A stretch of 37,752 bases of DNA. Origin: Clostridia bacterium. Lineage in GTDB: Bacteria > Bacillota > Clostridia > Oscillospirales > CAG-272. Position 1 is the first letter of the stretch. Each line of letters starts with the position of its first letter. This document shows positions 8,583 to 15,741 of this stretch, piece after piece. Location of the stretch: NCBI GenBank assembly GCA_017501005.1, contig JAFVXT010000160.1, positions 1 to 37,752 on the forward strand, read 5' to 3'. Made by a program: the position numbers and the translations under genes. The notes below the pieces were generated by a model. The model did no database searches, had not been told where the DNA came from, and saw nothing but the letters and a program-made list of their open reading frames with translations.

Positions 8583-10067
8583 TTATGCGCGGTTCTGTGC
8601 ACTCTTGCCGAGGATCTTGCGGTAGGCCGCTTCCCGGGCTTCCCAGGCGGCGGTATCCTGCGGCTCGTAGATCATGGGCTCAATCGAATTCTTGATGACC
8701 TCGCGTGCGGCTTTGACGTTTTCAATCTCACCGAGGGCAATCAGCTGCACGGCCACGTTACCCATGACGGTGGCCTCGATCGGGCCTGCGACAACCGTGA
8801 TGCCGGTTGCAGCGGCGGTCAGGCGGCAAAGCAGGGTATCCTTGATACCGCCGCCCAGCATATTGATGCAGGCGTACTTCTTGCCCGTGACCTCGGAGAG
8901 CGTCTGAATATTCATGCGGTACTTCATGGCAAGGCTTTCGTAGATACAGCGCATGACCTCACCGCGGCTTTGCGGGACGTACTGCCCCGTGACCTCGCAG
9001 AAGCGGCGCACGCGGCCGGGCAGGTCGCCCGAGGTCTCAAATTCGGGGGCGTCGCAGTCGATAAAGCATTGGAAGGGCTCGGCTTCGAGTGCTTCACGCT
9101 CAAGGTCGGCATAGCTGACCTGCTCGCCCTCGCGGATCCACTGGCGGCGGGATTCCTGAATCAGCCAAAGGCCGATGATATTCTTTAAGAAGCGCGTGGT
9201 GCCCGTGTGGCCGCCCTCGTTCGTATATTCGACCTCGTAGCTCTTTTCGGTGCGGAGCGGTGCTTGCAGCTCGGTGCCGAAGAGGCTCCACGTACCGCAG
9301 CTGATGCAGGCAAAATCGCCTTCAGCGGGGGCGGAAGCAAAGGCGGAGGCGGTATCGTGCGTGCAGACGGCGATGACGGGAATGGGATCGCAGTCAAATT
9401 CCTCGCAAAGGGCGGGGGTGAGCACGCCGTAGCTTTCGCCGGGGCGAATGATCTCGGGCAGAATGCGGGTGGGAATACCCAGCTTTTCAAGAAGCTCATA
9501 GCAGAAGGTACGCTTTTCGGGATCGAAGAAGTTCGAGGTCGAAGCGATGGTCTCCTCAGCGCGGCACGCGCCTGTGAGCATGTAGGCAATCAGGTCGGGT
9601 ATGAAGAGCATGGTTTCTGCCTGCTCGAGCAATTCGGGGCGGCGTGTTGCCAAATAATAGAGCTGATAGAGGGTATTGATACGCATGGTCTGCGTACCCG
9701 TGAGGGCATAAAGCTCGCGCTTGGGGATCTTTTCGAAGACCTCCTCGGGCATACCGACGGTGCGCTCGTCACGGTAGTTGACGGGGTTGGCAAGCAGCTC
9801 GCCGTGCTTGTTGAGCAGACCGAAGTCAACGCCCCATGTATCGATACCGATGGCATCAACGGGACCTGCCTTGACTGCCAGATTGATGGCGGTCTTGACC
9901 TCGTGGAAGAGGCGAAGGATATCCCAATACATACGATCGCCAACCTTGACGAGATCGTTTGAGAAGCGGTGGATTTCGGTGATTTTGATCTGACCGTCAA
10001 TATATTCGCCGATCATTGCGCGGCCGCTTGACGCGCCAAAATCAAATGCAAGAACCTTCTTTGCCAT
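8583..10067 (-). CDS. rhaB: Rhamnulokinase
   Basis: This FGGY-family sugar kinase phosphorylates L-rhamnulose at C1 using ATP. The 494-residue protein starts AKKVLAFDFGASSGRAMIGE, the first phosphate-binding loop, and contains DAIGIDTWGVDFGLLNKHGE, the sugar-site strand typical of RhaB. The second ATPase half has VIAVCTHDTASAFASAPA and later CINMLGGGIKDTLLCRLTA. A strong AAAAGGAGATAGCACAC site precedes the ATG at 10067. It is first in its operon, behind a 17-bp-spaced promoter at 10112-10140. The expected third step, rhamnulose-1-phosphate aldolase, is not encoded anywhere in this window. Confidence 0.96.
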   Translation of the reverse strand: MAKKVLAFDFGASSGRAMIGEYIDGQIKITEIHRFSNDLVKVGDRMYWDILRLFHEVKTAINLAVKAGPVDAIGIDTWGVDFGLLNKHGELLANPVNYRDERTVGMPEEVFEKIPKRELYALTGTQTMRINTLYQLYYLATRRPELLEQAETMLFIPDLIAYMLTGACRAEETIASTSNFFDPEKRTFCYELLEKLGIPTRILPEIIRPGESYGVLTPALCEEFDCDPIPVIAVCTHDTASAFASAPAEGDFACISCGTWSLFGTELQAPLRTEKSYEVEYTNEGGHTGTTRFLKNIIGLWLIQESRRQWIREGEQVSYADLEREALEAEPFQCFIDCDAPEFETSGDLPGRVRRFCEVTGQYVPQSRGEVMRCIYESLAMKYRMNIQTLSEVTGKKYACINMLGGGIKDTLLCRLTAAATGITVVAGPIEATVMGNVAVQLIALGEIENVKAAREVIKNSIEPMIYEPQDTAAWEAREAAYRKILGKSAQNRA

Positions 10068-10097
10068 GTGTGCTATCTCCTTTTCGGGAAAATACTG

Positions 10098-10124
10098 TAT
10101 TTGATATCTCTATTATAGCAAATA
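10098..10124. promoter_or_regulatory. Candidate operator dyad over the rhaB -10 box
   Basis: A 27-bp imperfect palindrome has perfectly paired 6-bp ends, TATTTG and CAAATA, and three more inner pairs; 9 of 13 positions are symmetric. It covers the -10 element and start region of the rhaB promoter, a position where repressor binding would block transcription. The regulator is not encoded nearby. Confidence 0.5.
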
Positions 10125-10140
10125 AAATGCCGTTTGTAAA
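10112..10140 (-). promoter_or_regulatory. Sigma-A-type promoter of the rhaB operon
   Basis: On the minus strand the -35 is TTTACA (10135-10140) and the -10 is a perfect TATAAT (10112-10117) with a 17-bp spacer. The distance to the rhaB ATG is about 45 bases. Confidence 0.85.
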
Positions 10141-10201
10141 GAAATTCCTGCGTTTTTTTCAAACTTTTTCACGCCTCGGGCGCATATTTTCCAAGTGATT
10201 C

Positions 10202-10254
10202 GAAAAAAAGAGCGCGAACCGTGCAAAAAACAACATTTTTTGCACGGTTCGCGC
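10202..10254 (-). terminator. Perfect 19-bp hairpin terminator reading toward rhaB
   Basis: Arms 10212-10230 and 10236-10254 pair perfectly over 19 bp around CAACA. On the minus strand the stem is followed by TCTTTTTTT (down to 10203), a strong intrinsic terminator. It would end minus-strand transcripts that cross the DapF-like gene before they reach the rhaB promoter. On the plus strand no T-run follows, and a TAGAAT (10256-10261) just beyond it may be part of the next gene's promoter. Confidence 0.75.
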
Positions 10255-10294
10255 ATAGAATGGTGAAAAAGAAATCGAAAAAAGGAGGCAGGCC

Positions 10295-11149
10295 ATGCAA
10301 GTGCCCTTCACCGCCATGCAAACGCTTTCCCGCCATTTTCTGCTCGCACCGATGGGTGAAGAGGCGCGCGGGCCATTGGCACTCCGTCTGCTCGGACGGC
10401 AGAGCGGCGTGCGTGCCGAGGGGCTTGTCCTTTACGAATGCGAGAGGCTTGCCGACGGCACGTGTCTTTTCGGCGCGGAGGAATACACGGCGTTCGGTGA
10501 GCGCGTGCCCCTTTCGGCCGACGGTGCACGCACGCTCGGCGCGCATTTGCAGGGCCGTGAGGAAACGCAAGCCAAAACCGTGCGCATTCTGTCAAGCGGC
10601 GAGATCAAAAGCGTGAGTCTGCAAAATGAAGCGGACGGCTCGCTTCATTTTGCGGTCAGGCTGCCGCCGTCTCTCTTTGATCCCGATCACGTGGGACTGA
10701 CTGCCACATCCCCCTTGCTCGGGCAAAAGATCCCCTTGGGTACGGCCTCACTTCCCTTCTATGCGCTTGCGCTCGGCGCGCGCTCCTTTGCCGTCTGCTT
10801 TCGGTTCGGCACGTCGCTTGCCGAGCTGCGCCCCGCTTCAATTGCCCTGCCCCTTTCTGTCAAGCGGCTCTTTTCCCGCCCCTTTGAGGCCGTCTTTGCC
10901 GAGATTGTGGGGGAGGACGCGCTTTCGGTGCGCATCTTCGAGCCATCGCTCGGTGAGCTTGACGCGTCAAGCGAGGGAGCGGCCGCCGCCGTTTCGGTGG
11001 CGCACCTGCTGGGGCTTTTGCCTGTCGCATGCGCATTGCGCGTCAAGATGCGGGGCGGCACGCTTTTCGTCCGTGCCGACTATCTCGGTGCGCCAATCTC
11101 GGTTGCAGCCGAAGTGCAGCACTGCTTTGACGGCAGAACGGAGATCTGA
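10295..11149 (+). CDS. Diaminopimelate epimerase-like protein lacking both catalytic cysteines
   Basis: The 284-residue protein follows the DapF fold end to end in my manual comparison with remembered H. influenzae DapF. FTAMQTLSRHF matches the start (DapF FSKMHGLGNDF). ALRLLGRQSGVRAEGLVL matches the next strand. VPLSADGART aligns with the first catalytic motif QCGNGARC, and LDASSEGAAAAVSVAHLLGL aligns with [20 protein letters not shown]. Both catalytic cysteines are thus serine (Ser74 and Ser225), and the substrate Asn/Asp of GNDF is also gone. Epimerase activity is therefore unlikely; a structural, regulatory or diverged role is possible. GGAGG sits six bases before the ATG, and the gene stands alone with its own terminator. 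True dapF is presumably elsewhere. Confidence 0.7.
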   Translation: MQVPFTAMQTLSRHFLLAPMGEEARGPLALRLLGRQSGVRAEGLVLYECERLADGTCLFGAEEYTAFGERVPLSADGARTLGAHLQGREETQAKTVRILSSGEIKSVSLQNEADGSLHFAVRLPPSLFDPDHVGLTATSPLLGQKIPLGTASLPFYALALGARSFAVCFRFGTSLAELRPASIALPLSVKRLFSRPFEAVFAEIVGEDALSVRIFEPSLGELDASSEGAAAAVSVAHLLGLLPVACALRVKMRGGTLFVRADYLGAPISVAAEVQHCFDGRTEI

Positions 11150-11234
11150 AAGGTCACGTTTTCTTTTTCATGGAATTTTTCCGTTTTGCGTTTGTCATGA
11201 GCTGTTGCTCACGGCAGAATTCTATCAATATGAT

Positions 11235-11273
11235 AAGGGCAAGCGCAGCATTTGTTCATGCACGCTTGCCCTT
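11235..11273. terminator. Long hairpin between the DapF-like and phosphatase genes
   Basis: AAGGGCAAGCG (11235-11245) pairs with CGCTTGCCCTT (11263-11273), with an inner GCAT/ATGC pairing in the loop. It sits in the convergent gap. It is flanked by AT-rich sequence on the side downstream for the minus strand, so it may end the phosphatase transcript, though no clean T-run follows. Confidence 0.45.
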
Positions 11274-11275
11274 GA

Positions 11276-11305
11276 CACGGAAGGCGCATCTTCCGTGCTT
11301 TTTTT
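11276..11305 (+). terminator. Rho-independent terminator of the DapF-like gene
   Basis: CACGGAAG (11276-11283) and CTTCCGTG (11290-11297) form an 8-bp stem with loop GCGCAT, followed by CTTTTTTT. The T-run overlaps the TAA of the convergent phosphatase gene. Confidence 0.88.
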
Positions 11306-11999
11306 AATAATCGGTGGGAAGTCCTGCGGCGAAGAGGTGCGAATCGCCCGAATGCTGCAAAACCCGAGGATAGACGATTTTCTTATCAACGTCGAATTGA
11401 ATGGCGGTCACGCCTGTGTGACCGATTGTAAAGCGCGTGCTGTAAAGCGGATAGGGGATATCGAGCACGTTGCTCAAAAAGAGGTTGCCGAAGCCCGCGT
11501 GCGCGAAGAGCGCCACGCACTTTTCGCTCGGATTGATCGCCTCGTAGCCGTTAAGCTCGGGGCGGTGGCGGTAGCCGAGGGATTCGAAGAAGGCATCGGT
11601 CTCACGCGCGACGCGCTGATAGCCCTTTTTATAATTTCTGCCTGCAAAGGCGGGGTGGTCGTACCAATCGCGGTCAAGCGCGCGAACCTCGGGCGAATTG
11701 AAGAGACTGGCGGTTTCCTCATCGTCAAAGCACCATCTGCTCTTGCCGTTGTTCTCGTGAAAAAAATCCTTCGCAGCAAGATCCTCATGGCACCAATCGA
11801 GCTTGATGATCGGCAACCCGAGCATTTCGGCGGTGGGGGTGGCGGTCATGATGGCGCGCGTGGACGAGGAGGCATAGATTTCGTCAATGCCCGCGAGCTT
11901 CAGGCGGTGCTTGAGTGCCTCTGCCTGCTTGTGACCGAGCTCGGTCAGGGAGTCGGGCGAATAGATGGGATTGCCGTGGCGAATGTATAAGAATAGCAT
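11304..11999 (-). CDS. Histidine phosphatase family protein (phosphoglycerate mutase-like)
   Basis: This 231-residue cytoplasmic enzyme belongs to the histidine phosphatase superfamily, which uses a phospho-histidine intermediate. The start MLFLYIRHGNPIY carries the catalytic RHG. SSSTRAIMTATPTAEMLGLP supplies the second arginine region, and the C-terminal half has CVALFAHAGFGNLFLS with the second histidine. The substrate cannot be predicted; true glycolytic phosphoglycerate mutase is less likely because the typical RHGES/WN motif is absent. I chose the ATG at 11999 because AGGAG precedes it; an upstream in-frame ATG would run into a hairpin region. It is downstream of rplQ on the same strand, separated by a hairpin, so it may receive ribosomal-operon read-through. 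Confidence 0.82.
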   Translation of the reverse strand: MLFLYIRHGNPIYSPDSLTELGHKQAEALKHRLKLAGIDEIYASSSTRAIMTATPTAEMLGLPIIKLDWCHEDLAAKDFFHENNGKSRWCFDDEETASLFNSPEVRALDRDWYDHPAFAGRNYKKGYQRVARETDAFFESLGYRHRPELNGYEAINPSEKCVALFAHAGFGNLFLSNVLDIPYPLYSTRFTIGHTGVTAIQFDVDKKIVYPRVLQHSGDSHLFAAGLPTDY

Positions 12000-12041
12000 G
12001 AGTGGTTCTCCTGTCGTACAAAAAGACTTGTCAAAGCAGAA

Positions 12042-12069
12042 CAGAGGCACCATTTTCATAGTGCCTCTG
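12042..12069 (-). terminator. Hairpin after rplQ, end of the ribosomal operon
   Basis: CAGAGGCAC (12042-12050) pairs perfectly with GTGCCTCTG (12061-12069) around a 10-base loop. On the minus strand TTCTGCTTTG follows, a poor T-run. It probably acts as a partial terminator or mRNA 3' end after rplQ, allowing some transcription into the phosphatase gene. Confidence 0.6.
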
Positions 12070-12079
12070 CGGTTGGGTT

Positions 12080-12448
12080 TTATTCTGCCTTACCGTCAGC
12101 ATCAACCTTGACGAGTCTGATCAATGCCATTTCTGCGGCGTCGCCGCGACGGGGACCGAGCTTATAAATTTGTGTGTAACCGCCATCTACGTTCTCATAA
12201 GACGGAGCGATCTGATCGAATACCTTCTTCGCAACACTTTCCTTCGTGATATATGCGAGCGCTTCACGGTAGGAAGCGAGGGTGTTCTTCTTGCCGAGGG
12301 TGATCATCTTTTCGGCAATGGAGCGAACTTCCTTTGCTCTTGTGAGCGTGGTTTCGATCTCACCGTTTTCGAGAAGGTAGGTAACCAAGCCTCTCAACAT
12401 GGCCTTTCTGTGAGCGGTAGTTCTGCCGAGTTTTCTGTTTCCGGCCAT
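12080..12448 (-). CDS. rplQ: 50S ribosomal protein L17
   Basis: L17 is a large-subunit protein near the exit-tunnel side of the ribosome. The 122-residue sequence opens [20 protein letters not shown], the family signature, followed by [20 protein letters not shown]. The C-terminus [20 protein letters not shown] is also typical. The length is normal for a Firmicutes L17. AGGAGG lies just upstream of the ATG. It is the last ribosomal gene of the superoperon, directly after rpoA, as in most bacteria. Confidence 0.98.
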   Translation of the reverse strand: MAGNRKLGRTTAHRKAMLRGLVTYLLENGEIETTLTRAKEVRSIAEKMITLGKKNTLASYREALAYITKESVAKKVFDQIAPSYENVDGGYTQIYKLGPRRGDAAEMALIRLVKVDADGKAE

Positions 12449-12473
12449 TTTCTTTACCTCCTAATCAAGTATC

Positions 12474-13460
12474 TCACTCTTCAACTTGCTTGAGCGCAAG
12501 GCCGAGCGAGTGCAGCTTCTGAATAACTTCTTCGAGCGATTTTCTGCCGAGGTTTCTGACTTTGATCATGTCATCCTCGGTACGGCTGACAAGATCGCCA
12601 ACCGTATCAATGCTTGCGCGCTTCAAGCAGTTGAAGGAGCGCACAGACAAGTCAAGGTCCTCAATGGTCATCTCAAGGATCTTATCCCGCTTACATTCGG
12701 GAGGCTCAACTGTCGTTGTCAAATTCTTCGCTTCATCGGACATATCCACGAAGAGTGTGAAATGGTCATTGAGAATCTTGGCAGCAAGAGAAACCGCTTC
12801 TTTGGCTGCGATGGTGCCGTTTGTGACAACGTGCATCGTCAGCTTATCGTAGTCTGTAATATTGCCGACACGGGTATTTTCCACTCTGTATTCAGCCTTG
12901 TAGACAGGGCCGAAGATCGAGTCAACGAAAATAAGACCGATCGGTGCGCCGAAATTGGAATCGAGGTTCGCGAGATAATTCTGCTTATTCTTCTCCTGCG
13001 GCACGTATCCGCGGCCGGAATTGATGGTCAATTCCATGAAGAAGTGAGCGTCTGCGCTGACCGTGCAGATGTGGTGGTCGGGATTGAGAATCTCAACGTC
13101 CGCATCGGTGGCAATAGAGCCGGCGGTGACAACGCAAGGACCGACAGCGTCAATGATGACGGTCTTCGGGCCGGGCACGTTCAGCTTGGGAACGATGCCT
13201 TTAACGTTCAGAATAATTTCGGGAACGTCTTCTTTCACTCCCTCAACGGTGGAGATCTCATGGAGAACACCGTCGATTTTCACGCTGGTGACAGCGAAGC
13301 CGGGAAGAGAGCTCATCAACATTCTGCGCAAAGAGTTGCCGAGCGTGATACCGTAGCCTCTTTCAAGAGGCTCGATGACGAACTCACTGTCGCTGCCCGT
13401 ATCGTTGAGGTCATTGACTGTGATGTTCGGCTTTTCAATCGGCTGATCAAACGTTAACAT
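12474..13460 (-). CDS. rpoA: DNA-directed RNA polymerase alpha subunit
   Basis: Alpha dimerises to nucleate RNA polymerase assembly, and its C-terminal domain contacts activators and UP elements. The 328-residue protein has the N-terminal assembly domain with [20 protein letters not shown]. An acidic linker leads to the C-terminal helix-hairpin-helix domain ([31 protein letters not shown]). I start at the ATG at 13460, eight bases after AGGAGG. A TTG two codons earlier is too close to that site. It follows rpsD across an unusually long 138-base structured spacer. Confidence 0.98.
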   Translation of the reverse strand: MLTFDQPIEKPNITVNDLNDTGSDSEFVIEPLERGYGITLGNSLRRMLMSSLPGFAVTSVKIDGVLHEISTVEGVKEDVPEIILNVKGIVPKLNVPGPKTVIIDAVGPCVVTAGSIATDADVEILNPDHHICTVSADAHFFMELTINSGRGYVPQEKNKQNYLANLDSNFGAPIGLIFVDSIFGPVYKAEYRVENTRVGNITDYDKLTMHVVTNGTIAAKEAVSLAAKILNDHFTLFVDMSDEAKNLTTTVEPPECKRDKILEMTIEDLDLSVRSFNCLKRASIDTVGDLVSRTEDDMIKVRNLGRKSLEEVIQKLHSLGLALKQVEE

Positions 13461-13515
13461 GTGCAAATCCTCCTAAAATCAATTTAACAGTACGCGTACA
13501 TTCCATAGGGAAATT

Positions 13516-13577
13516 GGCAATTAGCCAAATTGCCGATCTGTCCAAGGTGAAGCATAGAAGCGATCCAACCTCGGACA
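13516..13577 (-). promoter_or_regulatory. Two hairpins in the rpsD-rpoA spacer
   Basis: GGCAATT (13516-13522) pairs with AATTGCC (13528-13534). Just upstream in the transcript, 13568-13577 pairs with 13539-13548 over 10 positions including one G-U pair. S4 is a known autogenous regulator in other bacteria, so this spacer may be a control site or an mRNA processing site. That function is inference. Confidence 0.5.
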
Positions 13578-13598
13578 AGACCGAATCGGAGGGGGATA

Positions 13599-14222
13599 TT
13601 ACTTGGAATAAAGCTCGACGATCAGACGTTCGTTGAACGGGAAGTCGATATCCTCGCGCATAGGCATAGCCACGATCTTGCAGGTCGTGTTCTGTGCGTC
13701 TGCATCAAGCCACTTCGGCTTCACTCTGTCGCCCATTGCTTCGGCCAAAGCCTTCAGCTTTGCACCGTCGCGGCGGCTTTCCTTCACTGCGATCACGTCT
13801 CCGACCTTCACGAGCAAGGAAGGAATGTTGACCTTCTTACCGTTCAGGGTGAAATGGCCGTGGAGAACGAGCTGACGAGCTTCCTTGCGGCTCTCTGCCA
13901 TACCCATTCTGTAGATGACGTTGTCAAGGCGGCGCTCAAGGAGGATGAGCAGGTTTTCACCGGTCATGCCCTCTTTCTTTTCAGCCATTTCGTAATACTT
14001 TTCGAACTGGCTTTCAAGAACGCCGTAGTAACGTCTTGCCTTCTGCTTCTCACGAAGCTGCATGCCATACTCTTCGATCTTCTTGCGGGCAGCGCCATGC
14101 TGACCGGGCGCATTGCTTCTGCGCTCCAGAGTACACTTGTTCGTGCAACGGTCTCCCTTCAGATAAAGCTTTTCGCCTTCTCTGCGGCAGAGCTTGCAAC
14201 TGGGTCCTGTATATCTTGCCAT
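13599..14222 (-). CDS. rpsD: 30S ribosomal protein S4
   Basis: S4 nucleates 16S rRNA folding and is a translational repressor of its own operon in several bacteria. The 207-residue protein carries a zinc-binding type N-terminus with Cys9, Cys12, Cys26 and Cys30 ([19 protein letters not shown]). The S4 RNA-binding domain follows, beginning near [20 protein letters not shown]. The ATG at 14222 follows GGAAGG. Placement inside the alpha cluster between rpsK and rpoA is typical of Clostridia, whereas Bacillus has rpsD elsewhere. Confidence 0.98.
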   Translation of the reverse strand: MARYTGPSCKLCRREGEKLYLKGDRCTNKCTLERRSNAPGQHGAARKKIEEYGMQLREKQKARRYYGVLESQFEKYYEMAEKKEGMTGENLLILLERRLDNVIYRMGMAESRKEARQLVLHGHFTLNGKKVNIPSLLVKVGDVIAVKESRRDGAKLKALAEAMGDRVKPKWLDADAQNTTCKIVAMPMREDIDFPFNERLIVELYSK

Positions 14223-14243
14223 AGTTTTGTACCTTCCTTTCGA

Positions 14244-14642
14244 TTACACGCGGCGACGCTTCGGAGGGCGGCAACCGTTGTGAGGAATCGGGGTGACATC
14301 TTTGATGAGGGTGATGTCGAGACCTGCGGTCTGAAGTGCGCGAATGGCAGCTTCACGTCCCGATCCGGGGCCGCGGACATACACTTCAACAGTCTTCATG
14401 CCATGCTCCATTGCTGCCTTTGCAGCTGCTTCAGCAGCGGTCTGTGCAGCGAAGGGAGTGGACTTTCTGGAGCCCTTGAAGCCCTGGCCGCCCGAGGTTG
14501 CCCACGAAATTGCGTTACCTGCAACGTCGGTGATGGTGACGATCGTGTTGTTGAAAGTGGAACGAATATGTGCCGCACCTTTTTCAATGTTCTTGCGTTC
14601 GCGGCGCTTCTTGACGACTTTTTTAACTGCAGCCTTAGCCAT
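14244..14642 (-). CDS. rpsK: 30S ribosomal protein S11
   Basis: S11 lies on the small-subunit platform and contacts mRNA at the exit site. The 132-residue sequence has a basic start ([20 protein letters not shown]), the core [20 protein letters not shown], and the conserved tail [24 protein letters not shown] precedes the ATG. It lies 13 bases after rpsM and 21 bases before rpsD in the alpha cluster. Confidence 0.98.
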   Translation of the reverse strand: MAKAAVKKVVKKRRERKNIEKGAAHIRSTFNNTIVTITDVAGNAISWATSGGQGFKGSRKSTPFAAQTAAEAAAKAAMEHGMKTVEVYVRGPGSGREAAIRALQTAGLDITLIKDVTPIPHNGCRPPKRRRV

Positions 14643-14655
14643 TTGTTCTCACTCC

Positions 14656-15024
14656 TTACTTCTTCTTGTTAGCGATGGTCTTTGCGGGACCTTTTCTCGT
14701 TCTCGCGTTGGTCTTGGTTCTCTGACCGCGTACGGGCAGACCTTTTCTGTGTCTGATACCGCGGTAGCAGTTGATTTCGACCATGTTCTTGATGTTCATA
14801 GCAACCTCACGGCGAAGGTCACCTTCTACGTGATAGTTGGTTTCGATCTCTTCACGGAGCTTTGCGTTATCGCCCTCGGTGAGATCCTTTGCACGGGTAT
14901 CGGGATCGATGCCTGTCTTTGCAAGAATGTCCTTGGCGCTCTTCGGACCGATGCCGTAAATATAGGTGAGCGCGATTTCCACGCGCTTGTGGTTGGGAAT
15001 ATCAACACCAGCAATACGTGCCAT
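14656..15024 (-). CDS. rpsM: 30S ribosomal protein S13
   Basis: S13 sits in the small-subunit head and forms bridges to the large subunit and P-site tRNA. The 122-residue protein begins [20 protein letters not shown] and has the helix-hairpin-helix region [18 protein letters not shown]. The conserved [20 protein letters not shown] precedes a lysine-rich tail that enters the P site. AAGGAG precedes the ATG. It follows rpmJ, the normal order in the alpha cluster. Confidence 0.98.
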   Translation of the reverse strand: MARIAGVDIPNHKRVEIALTYIYGIGPKSAKDILAKTGIDPDTRAKDLTEGDNAKLREEIETNYHVEGDLRREVAMNIKNMVEINCYRGIRHRKGLPVRGQRTKTNARTRKGPAKTIANKKK

Positions 15025-15058
15025 AAGATATTACTCTCCTTCTATTTTGATCGTGGAA

Positions 15059-15172
15059 TCAGCCCTGCTTCTGCTTATGCTTGGGGTTCTCGCAGATAAC
15101 CATGACTTTTCCTTTTCTTTTGATGATCTTGCACTTATCGCAGATCTTTTTGACGGAAGGTTTTACTTTCAC
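15059..15172 (-). CDS. rpmJ: 50S ribosomal protein L36
   Basis: L36 is the smallest large-subunit protein and binds 23S rRNA with a zinc ion. The 37-residue product [20 protein letters not shown] continues to the tail [12 protein letters not shown] and matches the family full length. Zinc ligands are Cys11, Cys14, Cys27 and His32, so this is the zinc-containing form. The start codon is GTG (15170-15172), since no in-frame ATG exists upstream and the sequence aligns from this Met. The upstream AAAGGA is about 13 bases away, longer than usual, suggesting modest initiation or coupling with infA. Confidence 0.96.
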   Translation of the reverse strand: MKVKPSVKKICDKCKIIKRKGKVMVICENPKHKQKQG

Positions 15173-15197
15173 TTTTGAATACCGTTCCTTTCTCGGT

Positions 15198-15419
15198 TTA
15201 TTTTTTCCGCCAGGTGATACGTCCTTTGGTCAGGTCGTAGATCGAGACCTCAACCGTTACCGTGTCACCGGGAAGAATCTTGATATAGTTCATACGCAGC
15301 TTCCCCGAGATGTGTGCGGTCACGATGTGGCCGTTCGGGAGCTGCACCTTGAAGGTTGCGTTCGGCAGTGCTTCCACCACCACGCCGTCTTCAAATTCAA
15401 TCAAATCGTCCTTAGCCAG
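15198..15419 (-). CDS. infA: Translation initiation factor IF-1 with probable CTG start
   Basis: IF-1 binds the ribosomal A site during initiation. The OB-fold protein has [35 protein letters not shown] and the tail [13 protein letters not shown]. No ATG or GTG lies at the N-terminus. The codon aligning with the family start MAKDD is CTG (15417-15419), giving [13 protein letters not shown] strong GAGGAGG site is seven bases before it, whereas the TTG five codons later (15404) is 23 bases away and would lose conserved residues. ATT codons directly before CTG are other options. With CTG read as Met the product is 73 residues, the usual size. Confidence 0.93.
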   Translation of the reverse strand: MAKDDLIEFEDGVVVEALPNATFKVQLPNGHIVTAHISGKLRMNYIKILPGDTVTVEVSIYDLTKGRITWRKK

Positions 15420-15426
15420 AATAATC

Positions 15427-15433
15427 CCTCCTC
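15427..15433 (-). promoter_or_regulatory. Shine-Dalgarno site that supports the CTG start of infA
   Basis: GAGGAGG on the minus strand ends seven bases before CTG (15419), the optimal spacing. It overlaps the end of the KOW-protein gene. It is the only strong site near the infA start and decides between CTG and the downstream TTG. Confidence 0.8.
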
Positions 15434-15729
15434 TACCGTAAGTTAGAACTTAAAGGTGCAAGCGCTTCGCGCAGCATACGGTTTGTGATCCTGCCGCTTC
15501 GGCAGGCCTCACACACCTCGCTCGGTGCGCGGTCAACAATCTTGACGTGCTTGCTTTTTTTCTTCTTCGGATGTTGGATTTGCCGTAACTTGCCGTCAGC
15601 GACGTATACATATCCGTTCACCTCGTCAAGTGAAACGATCACAAAAAGACGTTTGCGATCGCGTCCTGCGAGGGACAGCACGATACTGCCAACCCAAGTG
15701 TCGGGAGCTGTATCAACCTTCGGTGTCAT
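15433..15729 (-). CDS. KOW domain-containing RNA-binding protein (L14e-like)
   Basis: This 98-residue protein has a KOW-type beta-barrel. It matches the small RNA-binding proteins found between map and infA in many Clostridia and related to archaeal/eukaryotic L14e/L6e. The core [20 protein letters not shown] is followed by [20 protein letters not shown]. The C-terminal part has CEAC and a basic helix. Its role is not established; a ribosome-associated function is inferred from the fold and position. GAGGAGG lies seven bases before the ATG. Its stop is 13 bases from the proposed infA start. Confidence 0.88.
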   Translation of the reverse strand: MTPKVDTAPDTWVGSIVLSLAGRDRKRLFVIVSLDEVNGYVYVADGKLRQIQHPKKKKSKHVKIVDRAPSEVCEACRSGRITNRMLREALAPLSSNLR

Positions 15730-15741
15730 CGCCCGACCTCC

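Noticed and set aside
10761-11990. Plus-strand open frame of 409 codons
   Set aside because: It overlaps the DapF-like gene in a different frame, crosses its terminator and runs antisense to the phosphatase gene.
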